Counted from the stretch's first letter, positions 1 through 7,291 are shown. The stretch: DNA of 10,683 nucleotides from Amoebophrya sp. AT5.2 (GCA_005223375.1 RXOD01006327.1:1-10683), one strand, 5' to 3'. The notes: a model not told the origin generated them from the letters alone. Program-made: numbers and translations.

Positions 1-46
1 CCGCTGGGTGCTTTTGAGATAACATTCGTCGCGTTTACCTTTACAG

Positions 47-386
47 CTCTGGCGAGAGCGATCTGGCGAGGAAGCTTAGGGAGAAAAGCCCGTCGCGGTC
101 GTTCTATGGAGGTAATCAAGGTATTACTAATGCTACTGGAAAGCTGGAGCCGCCCAGCGAAGATGCTAGTGGGGGGAGTACTGCGGCCGGGGAAACGGAT
201 GAGAAGGAGGACTTTGCGGACACGAGGGACCTTGAGACGCAGGAAGACATTGCCAAGGTGCTGCAAGGTAGGGAGTTTTTGCTAATCGGGGAGAACCACG
301 ACGCGGAGATCGCGTACAAAGTGCGGAGAATGCTGCGCGACCAGGTAGTAGTCGCCGGCGGCGGGTTCGCAGACTCCACAAACCAA
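47..386 (+). CDS. Copy A exon E1, LIGENHD-motif protein (possible EreA/ChaN/TraB-like), partial gene
   Basis: The exon is read with the first complete codon at 48. It starts after a pyrimidine-rich acceptor ending in CAG at 44-46. Copy B has four extra bases exactly at this acceptor, which supports the junction. The product begins SGESDLARKL, continues through an acidic Ser/Gly-rich linker, and then has the conserved core QGREFLLIGENHDAEIA followed by a basic helix-like stretch (VRRMLRDQ). The G-E-x-H motif after a hydrophobic strand resembles the first catalytic or metal-binding motif of EreA/ChaN/TraB (Tiki superfamily) proteins. This is family knowledge applied to one motif, without a search. 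The exon ends in phase 0 after Asn-Gln at 386. Upstream exons lie outside the window. Whether this copy is expressed is doubtful, because the next exon contains a stop. Confidence 0.6.
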
Positions 387-758
387 GTCGCTAAGGTTCT
401 CTCTGTTTGCTTTCTTACTTTCGTTGTTCTCACCGGCCGGCACGATCATTATCTGAGATTGCGTGGTGGAAAGAGTTCAAGTATATATTCCGTGGCGTGT
501 GGGATTCCGATTCACAGTACTTTACTGTTACTTTGTTTCGGGGAACTATCTCAGATACATATTTTTAAAAGTTGTTCTGGTGCGTTGGGGTTGGTTTTTG
601 GCCCTACTTGTGTCCGGTGGTTCGATTTAGGGAGCCAACAACTTTGTGCCGCTTACCTTCCAACGTTCAGCCACCGACCGAACCAACGAAAGGACTGACC
701 GACAGAGTGGCGTGCTATCAAAACAAACAGTGATAATCTCTCCCAATTGATAAACCAG
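387..758 (+). other. Copy A intron between E1 and E2
   Basis: This 372-base interval starts with GTCGCT and ends with AAACCAG. Removing it joins Asn-Gln to Ala-Gly-Phe-Glu in phase 0, the same join as in copy B. The sequences around the two ends are similar (AAACCAAG at the donor, AAACCAGG at the acceptor), so the intron is bounded by a short direct repeat. An open frame runs through most of the interval, but it lacks conservation at codon level between the copies. Confidence 0.55.
612..718 (+). other. Strongly conserved structured block inside the E1-E2 intron (copy A)
   Basis: This intronic stretch matches 8512-8620 at roughly 88%, more than the surrounding intron. It contains TGGTTCG at 618-624 and its reverse complement CGAACCA at 679-685. 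Both arms are unchanged in copy B with the same spacing. No coding frame is conserved across it. It could be a structured intronic RNA, a splicing element, or simply a slowly diverging part of the intron. Confidence 0.4.
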
Positions 759-928
759 GCGGGCTTCGAGTTGTTCGAAGAGATAGATCCTATCGACAAA
801 CGGGCCGAAGGTTTTGTTGGGGGCGACGCTGTGACGGATTTCACGCTCGAAGGCGACCCGCACTTGGAGTCCGACTCGCTGCGCCTCATGAGCTACGAAT
901 AGCTTTTCGACTTAAAAAACATATCTGG
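759..928 (+). pseudogene. Copy A exon E2 with in-frame TAG (probably broken)
   Basis: The exon begins with GCGGGCTTC after the acceptor AG at 757-758. The frame gives AGFELFEEIDPIDKRAE and later LESDSLRLMSYE. These align with copy B residues VDFELFEELDPVDKRAV and LESDSLHLMVYG. A TAG stop at 900-902 stands where copy B has CAG (Gln). The sequence after the stop still matches copy B, up to a GT donor at 929-930 that is preserved in both copies. That donor leaves two bases of a codon, whereas the exon E5 acceptor needs one, so the reading frame would also be lost at the next junction. Both faults point to a pseudogene or a non-functional 5' half. UAG readthrough or reassignment is an alternative I cannot exclude. 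Confidence 0.6.
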
Positions 929-974
929 GTAATATCGTTCTGCGTCGATTTTTTGGCGCGCTTATAACTGTAGG

Positions 975-1093
975 GGGTCATCTCTTACGGATTTCCACCT
1001 AAGTGGGGTCTCTTAAGAGCGACCTCGTAAGAGATCCCCTTGAGGGAATCTCTTAAAAGTGATCTCCTCAGAGGATCTCTGAAGAGATGACCC
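975..1093. repeat. Fold-back element with 12-bp perfect terminal inverted repeats
   Basis: GGGTCATCTCTT at 975-986 is exactly complementary to AAGAGATGACCC at 1082-1093. Inside are two more hairpins: TAAGAGATCCC (1028-1038) with GGGAATCTCTTA (1044-1055), and GATCTCCTC with GAGGATC (1061-1077). The motif GGG-N-TCTCTTA and its complement recur about five times in alternating orientation. The corresponding region of copy B (about 8915-9055) has lost the outer pairing. It could be a MITE-like remnant or a structured intronic RNA. Confidence 0.5.
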
Positions 1094-1099
1094 AACACC

Positions 1100-2048
1100 A
1101 GTGACATGGCGCGGCCGCGCTCTCCGCGCGCGTTGGAGGTTTAATAATGTTAGTATACTTACGTTGCTGGGGATCGGGGCACCGGTTCGGCGGACCCGAC
1201 CTCGCCTTCGCAAAATAGCCGTTCTTCGTTGGGGAAATGGAAGCGGCAAAATGCGGGAGGTCAAACGCTGTATTGCTCACGCACACAACTAGGTCGCGTG
1301 TGTGTTGTCGCGTGGGCTGTGAAGGACCTGTCTCCCAATACAAGGGCGGGACGCGTAGCGAATGGAACAACACATCCAACCTGCGCCAGCGCTTAGAAGT
1401 AGCGCGCACTGGACGATCTGACAGTTTGATTTTCGGCAGCAGGCTTGCCGGGTAACCAACGGGGATGAAACCCGCAGCAGAAGCATTTGTAGAGGTTCTC
1501 AGAATTGCGGAGAACGACGCGTGGGTTTGGGTTTGGGGTTCGAATGGGACGGGGCGGGGTGGAATGAGAGGCCACAGTGTGCGTGACCACTACACGACTT
1601 CGATCTTCGTTTGGCGTTTTTGATCGGTTGGCCGCACCGCGCCGGACCGGTTGCCAGGTTACGCCTCTTCCGAAAGACGCAAATGCCAGCTGGGCGGGGC
1701 CAGCTGCTAGTTGGCTGCAACGGGTGCAGATGCCTCGCCCAGCTCCCAAGGGCCTCCCGTGCCTCTAAGTAATGCGCACAAGCACATCGCCGTCGACGAT
1801 CATATTTCTCGAATAGGTGGCGGCCTAGGTCTTGGAGCGGCTGCGGCCTTTTTTTTTTGATTTTTGAATCTTTTAGGCTGTAAGTAGACCGATGAAGGAG
1901 GAACGGGTCCCCCGCGGGAGAAACGTTCCTTCCAGATCCCCTTGCAGGAGAGACGCGCCGCGCATAGATGCAGAACGCAGCAACCAGGCTCTTTCCGACC
2001 GGCCTTCTGGTCCTCGAATCGATTGCCACCCGGGCAGCATCGTCGCCG
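1100..2048. other. Copy-A-specific sequence without supported gene
   Basis: No counterpart exists in copy B. Short open frames occur on both strands, but none shows a recognisable domain, a conserved partner or convincing splice sites. A G-rich stretch lies at about 1525-1560, and a T-rich run at 1851-1874 interrupts the longest minus-strand frame with low-complexity lysine codons. It is probably inserted or expanded intron sequence. Confidence 0.4.
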
Positions 2049-2310
2049 CACTTTTTAAGTTGGAGCTGAAGTGCTCGGCAGTCCGTCGAAGAATCAGTGA
2101 GTCCTAGTTTGTTACATTATTTAAGTCGAGAAGCCGGCCAGATGCTCCTTCGCATTCAAATCAAAAAAATTGCGCCCTATTTTTTAGAATTCGGCTGCAA
2201 AGAGCCAGGGAGCGACGAAGACGGCTGCTTACAGCTCGCGACCAATATGCTTCGAGGCCAGCCCCTTGTAAGAGAGACGAGAGCTGCTCCTACTTTGCCA
2301 AGTTTTTAAG
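2049..2310 (+). repeat. Repeat block Y, copy A (partner 9252-9600), with open frame containing SREAGQML
   Basis: The block starts with TTTTTAAGTTGGAG and matches 9252-9600. An open frame ending with TAA at 2307-2309 reads LSREAGQMLLRIQIKK, later LATNMLRGQPLVRETRAAPTL. Copy B reads LSREAGQMLWRMFIK and later FASNMLRLRGQHIVREIRAASTLL in the corresponding frame. Differences in length between the copies within this frame appear to be multiples of three. That suggests present or past coding capacity. I recognise no family. The block lies before block X here but after X in copy B. Confidence 0.5.
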
Positions 2311-2511
2311 AGCGTGGGAGAAGGTTCGGCGGCGGTGGCGTCTCAATCAACGACCCGGCGGTTGTGGGGGTACTAGGTGGCCGCCCGGCATCTGCCAGCG
2401 AAAGAAAGGGCTGAGGGATGGACGCAGATAGACTAGAGCCAAAAACTCGCTTGCCCTAGCCCTACCTCCGATAACTATAGGAAAAAGTGATCGCGTACTA
2501 GAGTTTGTTAG
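2311..2511. other. Spacer between blocks Y and X, nothing recognised
   Basis: The sequence is unique to copy A. It has short open frames on both strands but no conserved motif, hairpin or splice signal that I can support. Confidence 0.35.
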
Positions 2512-2693
2512 GGTCTGCAAAGATGCGACACGACAAAAGGACGGGAATCTCGGGGAGCAGACCACTCGGCACGGCATGCGGCGAGGGCGAAGGGATCTAC
2601 AGCTCGAACCTTCTCGCTCTTCTACGAGGTACAAATATGAACTATGTATTGCAGCTTCGCGACTCTCGTCGCGTTGCCCGCCGCGTCTAGTAC
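2512..2693 (+). repeat. Repeat block X, copy A (partner 9059-9252)
   Basis: The first 122 bases differ from copy B at only five positions, which is clearly more similar than the flanking exons. The second half has two small indels, including a TAGTAC unit present only in copy B. A small open frame (ATG at 2523, TAG at 2688-2690; 55 residues, 59 in copy B) is open in both copies and ends at the same stop. However, four of the five substitutions in its first 40 codons change the amino acid, so selection on a protein is not supported. More likely it is a dispersed non-coding repeat or a recent conversion tract. Confidence 0.6.
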
Positions 2694-3120
2694 GCTTTTC
2701 TATGTATTGTAACTTCGACGGCTACTTTAACTAGCCCCCTCGTAGTAGAAGTAGTAGTAGCCCCGACCAGTCTAGAGGCAGAGCTGGCATTCCTCCTGGT
2801 TAGGGTTAGGCGGCATTTCTTCGAACTTGTACGGCTTTAAAACCGCCACGGCCTTCACAGATGCATGGCCTTCCATCAAGCATCTTCTTTAAGAGCCCCT
2901 GTGCCGCGCTGTAGCTTCTGCATGGCTCGGGCGAGACCGAGACTGCAAAGCCCAAGTGGGACCAGTGCCGCTGGCGAAGCTAGAGTCAGAATAATGGCAG
3001 CTGCCGGCGCCATGTCCTGCTTCTTTTGCTAGGCTTGGAGGAAGGGCTGGGGGTGTCCCCGTGTGCCCCCGCAGATCCCCTCAGGGTGCAGGCAGAAGTA
3101 GAACACGTCATTATATACGG
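2694..3120. other. Copy A spacer between X and the conserved 3' intron part
   Basis: Just after block X, the string CTATGTATTGTAACTTCGACG repeats, with changes, a stretch of X near 2642. A GTAGTAGAAGTAGTAGTAG run lies at about 2742-2760, and GGTTAGGGTTAGG at 2798-2810. No counterpart to copy B is visible and no gene is supported. One frame from about 2841 stays open for about 60 codons without recognisable features. Confidence 0.35.
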
Positions 3121-3177
3121 CGCAACCTGCAGCGTGCACGCCATGGATGTTCGTCACACTCACATCATTCTTTTCAG

Positions 3178-3291
3178 ATTTATGTCTTTCCTAGGTCTCA
3201 GGCCAGAAATGCGCGTCTTCGCTGCCCGTTAGTTGCTACGTTTCCGCAACTTATTGGGCGCCGGCGGCCGCTAAAGCGCTTAAAAAAATGA
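3178..3291 (+). pseudogene. Coding-like segment near the 3' end of the long intron, copy A (frameshifted)
   Basis: After a pyrimidine-rich acceptor (TTCTTTTCAG at 3168-3177) the frame reads IYVFPRSQARNARLR, followed by PLVATF. Copy B reads IYVFPRSQARSGRLR and TLIAAF after its own acceptor. Four of the first five differences are silent in this frame, and a seven-base length difference lies just upstream in the pyrimidine tract, as expected near an acceptor. Copy A then lacks four bases relative to B at about 3244 and soon meets TGA at 3289-3291. Either this is a decayed exon, or the similarity is just part of the duplicated intron. Family unknown. Confidence 0.35.
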
Positions 3292-3456
3292 AAGCTTGAC
3301 TAATGAAACCGCTGCTGCTTTTGTTGCGGCTCTTTGAATAGAACATGGCGCGTGCCCGCTAGGCACAGGCCACAATCAATGGGCCCGCGCAAATTGCGCG
3401 CGTAAATGCTTCGCATAGAATTTTGCTCCTCTTATGGGCTGGCCCCGTTAAAATAG

Positions 3457-4502
3457 GGTTCATTTCGCTGTTGTCCCGCTCCACCTGGTTCCTGAAAAGC
3501 GAGAAGCGGAAGCGTGTGCGCGACAGCCTCAATGGTGTGAAGCAGGGGAAACAGGCTTTCGAGCTTCTCGAGAAATTGTCCCACAAGTCCAAGAGCTGGT
3601 TCGATGGAGGCAGAAGCGAAACCGAGAGCGGATTGCTCCGGCTGGTGCAGAAATACCACAACTCAACACCCCGCCGGCGTTCCCCTTTTCCCTTCCGCGG
3701 GGAACGAGTAGCCCCCTCCTTGGGTGGCACCGCAATCCAGTTGGTCGACGGCTGGAGCAAGGCTGTTGTTAATGAGGACTTTGTCAACCATGTTCGCGGA
3801 AAATGGCTGAAACGTTTCGGGGGCTCTTTCCTGCCCGAGGAAGAGGCGGAGTTCGATCAGTTCGCGCGAAGCGCGAAGGCCTCGGACGCTTCGGCCAGAG
3901 CCACCTGTCCGAATCTTCGCGACCTCGCTTTTCTTTATCGCGCTGCGAAGAAGCTGCGGGGGGCGAGGCCCTGGCGTCGGAGTTTGAGTGGAGAGGGGGG
4001 TGGAAAGAAAAAGCCAATCGTCTTTGTCGTGGGGGGGGCGCACTTGGCACATTTGACGAAGAGGCTGCAGGCACTGCTGAAGCTGGAATCAGCTGGCGCA
4101 AACCCAAACCCGCCACCGGTTGTGGCGAGCTTGTCGGCGGGTATGCTGACACTGGAGGAGCTCGCCAAATCTGCTTTGGGGCGTCGGTATGGGATCAGTG
4201 GTCGTCCATCTCAGAGCGGGCTGAAAGAGACACTCCTTCCGCGAGTGAGCGACGACATGGCGACTAGCAGCAGAGACGCCGCTGAGTCGGAAATCCACAA
4301 GCAAAAACGCGAAGGAGAGCGGCCCCAACCTCACAGCGAGGCCATGTTCTCCGCCTTGGAAGCTTTCCGCGCCGTCCCCAAGGAGGCCTTCTATGGCGGG
4401 CGTCTCTGCCAATGCTTCTCAACTAATTATTCATTCGCAAACTCATTCGATGCAGCCAGCAAACTACCGCGTCGCGGGGCTGGAAGGAGAAAGATCGTTT
4501 AG
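3457..4502 (+). CDS. Copy A exon E5, long terminal exon with VVGGAH motif (possible EreA/ChaN/TraB-like C-terminal part)
   Basis: The frame is open for over 1 kb to the TAG at 4500-4502. The first 44 codons match copy B with mostly silent or conservative changes (GFISLLSRSTWFLKSEK), so the frame is well supported. No ATG occurs in frame before 4143, so this is an exon rather than a complete gene. The start after TAG at 3454-3456 is conserved in copy B. Features in order: a basic Ser/Lys-rich segment; DGWSKAVVNEDFVNHVRGKW at about 3745-3805; an acidic stretch; PNLRDLAFLYRAAKKL; then KPIVFVVGGAHLAHLTKRL, with the histidine at 4041-4043. A hydrophobic strand followed by G-G-A-H resembles the second conserved histidine motif of TraB/Tiki-type proteins. 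Whether it joins a functional 5' part is doubtful, because E2 is broken. Confidence 0.65.
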
Positions 4503-4867
4503 CTTTCAGGCCCCATCAAGATACCAGCGTCCTATAAAAATACTAGTAGTACTCCCCTCACACTATATAGAATGTTGATGCGTCTTCTGGTGCACTTCTC
4601 GCGTAGGACTGACACGAAGGGGCTACATGCTGGAGAAGCTTCGAGGACGAGGACGAGTCTGGGAAGCAGCTGCGAGTCGAGGACGAGTTTGGGAAGCTAC
4701 TACTTGGCCCCTTCTCCAAACGAGGCCGCGCCGTAGCTGGAAGTGGTAGGGGAAAGCCAGGCCCCGGGGGATGGTGATAGATAAGTAAGTAGGTCGACCG
4801 GAAAGCAGGGCAACGGCAAACGGTGGCGCCTAGGGTGGCGATTGGTTGTCAGCTATAGGGCGCAAGA
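4503..4867. other. Spacer downstream of copy A
   Basis: No gene is supported. It contains the tandem repeat described at 4641-4703, a CCCCGGGG palindrome near 4762, and AAGTAAGTAGG near 4785. No clear AATAAA signal was seen close after the E5 stop. Confidence 0.35.
4641..4703 (+). repeat. Imperfect tandem repeat, two units
   Basis: The unit TCGAGGACGAG..GT(C/T)TGGGAAGC occurs at 4641-4676 and 4677-4703. The first unit has an extra GACGAG. It sits about 140 bases after the end of exon E5. Confidence 0.6.
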
Positions 4868-5167
4868 GTGCCAAAACCAATTTCACCAAGAACCGCGAAA
4901 AGCCCCTTGCGATCCTTCTGCATACATCTACTTTCTTTAGGACCACCAAACAAAGGAAATCCCATTGATTCCCAAAGAGCCCCCCTGGATTTTCCCCACC
5001 ACTTAGCCGCTATACCAATACCCCGACCCGGTCCCACCATTATAGGCTTCCAGGTCAAGTTCTACGACAACGACACGGCCCTGCCGGCCGATTTGATCGC
5101 GGCATCAAGCCGTATCCGGGTTCGCACTCCATCTCGGCCTGCAAGATGGCCAGAGAAAAGTGCCTAG
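4868..5167 (+). other. Weak open frame with a PADLI motif, uncertain
   Basis: The plus-strand frame ends with FYDNDTALPADLIAASSR at about 5060-5113. The PADL motif after a charged segment is reminiscent of the actuator-domain region of P-type ATPases. A possible acceptor TTCCAG lies at 5048-5053. The expected downstream TGE-containing motif is not visible in any nearby frame, and the N-terminal part of the frame is proline-rich without family features. A minus-strand frame (4849-5058) overlaps it and is equally unsupported. I treat this as probably chance, or at most an old exon fragment. Confidence 0.15.
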
Positions 5168-6494
5168 TCTACTAGCAGGTGCAGGCCGAGACCTGGCCCA
5201 GTCACGGTGCTTTTTTGTGTCTTGTCGCTGTTTCCAACGTTTTTCCAGCTATGAAGCAGGCAGACGCGCTCTCTTCCACAATCTCAAGCCGCAAGTGAGT
5301 GACATCATCCAAGACGTATGGATTACCCCTGTGAACCCCGAAGCGGTGGCAACGGTTTTCGTGACGCTGGAGAAATGGAGCCGGGTGGAAGGACCTAGAG
5401 GTGAACAGATGGGAAGATGAAAAGAGGACGGAATGATCTGAAGATTGGCCGAGGGGCCCGCGTCACTGAGTTTCAGTCTCTGCTGGGTTCCGCTCGATCA
5501 TAGATGTGACAAAGAAGGGCCTGGGCGTGCTCTTAGCTATTTAGCGGTAGTGGCAACCATGGTTGTGCTTCTGCTAGCTGTGCTGCCATCATAGGTTCTC
5601 CATGCTTTTTTTTGTAAAATCTTTTTCCCGACATTTTTGTTTTTGCACTCGGGCGGCGTGCAGACTCTCCACAACTGACCGGATGAGTAGATTTTTTTTT
5701 TCTGCAACTACCATAGCAGGATCCACGCCGACGAGATAGCGATAAGTTCACCACGGCAAAGCGGCTCAGTTCCACTATTGCAGGGGCCTTCCATATGAAG
5801 GCGTGGAAAGTAATACAAGTATTTCACCACTGTAACAGCCATGCTACTGCTAGAGCTATCTTTTGTATGCGGACCTGGTGCAACCAACCGTGTGTAAGTG
5901 ATGCGTTTTAGTTTGAAAGCATGCCTACTATTTCCCCTACCGCAAATTCGTTTATACGGAAAGTTGTCCCATCAAGCACATAACTGGAACGGAGAATCTA
6001 AACTCCCTTCTTCGTCTCACCTCGCATTCAATTTTTGCCCTTGCTAAGATGTCCTCCCCAGTGGTACGTCTTAAACGGGATATTTCATGAAAATGCCAAA
6101 ACCATCCATCGCCACGCACTTCACCCAGAACGGACCCAGAAACGGAAAATATGCTGCCACTTTACAGGACCGGCCATCACGGACGGAGAAAACTGCTTTC
6201 GTTGTTCCGCGCTCGTTCAGAATACACCACAGGCGGATCGTCGTATAGATCTCCCGTAAAAGTCAAACTTTGGGAGTATAGGCCAGCTCTGATGTTCTTG
6301 CTTTTGATGAAAATCAATAAGATACTGTTGACAGTTTCGATGAAAATCAATACAAACATATTTATACTGTTGCCTATTCTGCAGAAAAAAACCCTAGTCG
6401 GCACATCATGGATTTAAGACCGCGCGCGATCTTGCTCGGGGATGCGAGCCAGGCGCAGGCGCAGCTGAGCTCGGACACGTACTGGCTCCATTAA
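5168..6494. other. Long stretch without supported gene
   Basis: Several short open frames occur on both strands, none with a recognisable domain. A splice-like acceptor (TTTTTCCAG) lies at about 5243-5251, and a CAAGTGAGT donor-like string at about 5293-5301. They would bound a tiny exon, for which I have no support. T-rich runs lie at about 5605-5642 and 5692-5701. A frame at about 6151-6417 is basic at first and hydrophobic later because of A/T-rich sequence. No RNA gene was found. Confidence 0.35.
6306..6373 (+). repeat. Short direct repeat GATGAAAATCAATA
   Basis: GATGAAAATCAATA occurs at 6306-6319 and 6339-6352. The following ATACTGTTG is also repeated. The two units are 33 bases apart at their left ends and lie in A/T-rich sequence. 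Confidence 0.6.
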
Positions 6495-6522
6495 AAAAAA
6501 AATGTATCTTGTCGCTTCGGAG

Positions 6523-6666
6523 GACGTGGCCGTGCGTTCACCTTGTCCTTGTCGGCTATTTTCGGACCCAAAAAAAAGTCGGTCCATGATGAAGAAGTGC
6601 GGGCTTGTCTGCAGGTGGCGATGGCTGTGCCAGTCGTGTCGGTAGGGGACTTTGTCAACCATTCTG
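6523..6666 (+). CDS. Candidate exon, uncharacterised protein with VPVVSVGDFVNH segment
   Basis: The frame is open from 6495 and has no ATG, so an upstream exon is needed; an AG at 6521-6522 is one possible acceptor. It reads RGRAFTLSLSAIFGPKKK, then VHDEEVRACLQVAMAVPVVS and GDFVNHS. An amphipathic helix followed by a hydrophobic strand is mildly reminiscent of the C-terminal part of a BRCT domain. This is only a shape impression. The exon ends in phase 1 before GTAGCT at 6667. Sixteen bases here (6647-6662) are identical to sequence in exon E5 of copy A and encode the same DFVNH. This could be a real exon, a decayed fragment of the duplicated gene, or chance. Confidence 0.25.
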
Positions 6667-6810
6667 GTAGCTTCCTTCTCCTTCCGTCGGTACTTCTCAC
6701 CATGTGTTTCGATTTCTAACAGTAGAAGTACGTTGTAGGTGACTTTTTGCGAGAAGGTAGTCTCCTATCAGTGTCAGTCAGTCTTCACGCATTGCATTCA
6801 TTTCTTGCAG
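6667..6810 (+). other. Candidate 144-base intron
   Basis: It begins GTAGCT and ends with a good pyrimidine-rich acceptor, ATTTCTTGCAG (6800-6810). Removing it keeps an open frame of about 46 codons in the following exon. Confidence 0.3.
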
Positions 6811-6950
6811 ACGCGATCGTAGGGGTGCTGCGGTCACCGACGATTTCGATTCGTCGTCCGTCTCATGCCTGCTGTCGGCAAAGAACTCTGAATAAGGCTA
6901 CTGATTCTCTAAAACTCACTGCATTTGAGGCGCAACGCCTTGTTTCTTGA
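6811..6950 (+). CDS. Candidate terminal exon, basic tail, no family recognised
   Basis: Joined in phase 1 to the preceding candidate exon, it reads DAIVGVLRSPTISIRRPS and ends LTAFEAQRLVS at TGA (6948-6950). The stop is overlapped by AATAAA (6950-6955), which could act as a polyadenylation signal but sits very close. The acceptor is convincing, but the protein has no recognisable domain. A competing frame in the same exon (AVTDDFDSSSVSCLLSAKNS) ends at TAA near 6893, so the frame choice rests only on the phase of the proposed join. Confidence 0.25.
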
Positions 6951-6952
6951 AT

Positions 6953-6991
6953 AAAGCAAGCAAAATTCTATTTTGAAGAAAGCAAGCAAAA
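6953..6991 (+). repeat. Direct repeat AAAGCAAGCAAAA
   Basis: AAAGCAAGCAAAA occurs at 6953-6965 and again at 6979-6991, with a 26-base period. It follows directly after the candidate terminal exon. Confidence 0.65.
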
Positions 6992-7018
6992 AATTGGGAG
7001 CAGTTGTGGGGAGCGATG

Positions 7019-7032
7019 TCTCTCTCTCTCTC
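7019..7032 (+). repeat. (TC)n microsatellite
   Basis: This is an uninterrupted TC dinucleotide run of about seven units. Confidence 0.7.
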
Positions 7033-7148
7033 CTCGGCTTGAGTACTTACTGTTGCTGCCAATCAATTATCGCTACAGATATTTTGAAAGTAAGGAGTCC
7101 TGCCCTTCATCGACGGCTTGAACACCATCTGCGAGATACTGCGAGAGG

Positions 7149-7291
7149 ATGTTGCGCAAGACTTTCGCGGCAGGGCGGTTGGCCCTCGTCGCCGGCCTCT
7201 GTCTCGATCCAGAAAAACGCTTTTTTGGAACGTCGGAAGCGCTCCAGCTTGTCGCTTCTGATCAAGATGGGTCCTCCTGCGGCGCCGGCTG
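7149..7291 (+). CDS. Possible first exon with weak signal-peptide-like N-terminus
   Basis: ATG at 7149 is the first after an in-frame stop at 7119. The product starts MLRKTFAAGRLALVAGLCLD, a basic start followed by a short hydrophobic stretch, then PEKRFFGTSEALQLVASDQD. The frame meets TAA at 7293, but a GTAAAA donor at 7292 would end the exon in phase 2. An acceptor at 7801-7802 (GCTTACAG) would continue in the frame of copy B, giving a possible 5' end for that gene. The hydrophobic core is short and no second copy exists for comparison. An overlapping open frame at 6973-7461 is equally open but has no features. Confidence 0.2.

Larger units (their letters stand above)
929..3456 (+). other. 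Copy A long intron between E2 and E5
   Basis: The donor GTAATA at 929 aligns with GTAGTG in copy B, and the acceptor TAG at 3454-3456 aligns with TAG at 10230-10232. The interval is 2528 bases, against 1367 in copy B. It carries a fold-back element, about 950 bases unique to this copy, repeat blocks Y and X, and a coding-like conserved stretch near its 3' end. If that stretch is an exon, this interval is really two introns. Confidence 0.45.
20..3612 (+). repeat. Segmental duplication, copy A (partner 7916-10386)
   Basis: Long stretches of this interval recur in the same orientation at about 7916-10386. They match in this order: the end of an intron plus exon E1, an intron, exon E2, a fold-back region, and finally the 3' part of a long intron with the start of exon E5. 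Similarity by eye runs from about 70-75% in introns to about 88% at the start of E5. Copy A is about 1.1 kb longer, mainly because 1100-2048 and 2310-2511 have no counterpart in copy B. Blocks X and Y inside the long intron are in the opposite order in the partner. Similarity fades at about 3612, inside E5. This is seen directly by comparing the two regions; the identity figures are estimates. Confidence 0.9.

Noticed and set aside
258..698. Continuous open frame through E1 into the intron as a complete gene
   Set aside because: It begins at a non-ATG codon, and the part after 386 is not conserved as protein in copy B, while the spliced model is.
1536..1550. GGGTTCGAATGGG as tRNA T-arm
   Set aside because: No acceptor stem, D-arm or anticodon arm could be paired around it.
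1499..2051. Overlapping minus-strand open frames (176 and 83 codons)
   Set aside because: They run through a T-rich tract that yields lysine runs, show no domain, and have no counterpart in copy B.
2600..2625. CTCGAACC string in block X as a reverse-strand tRNA T-arm
   Set aside because: The flanking five bases on either side are not complementary and no cloverleaf can be drawn.
2798..2810. GGTTAGGGTTAGG as telomeric repeat
   Set aside because: Only two units in the middle of unique sequence; too short to indicate an internal telomere.
3359..4152. Minus-strand and alternative plus-strand open frames over exon E5
   Set aside because: Silent-site pattern between the copies supports only the E5 frame; the others are by-products of G/C-rich coding sequence.
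5533..5775. Minus-strand 80-codon frame
   Set aside because: Built largely on poly-T tracts giving lysine runs; no domain or splice support.
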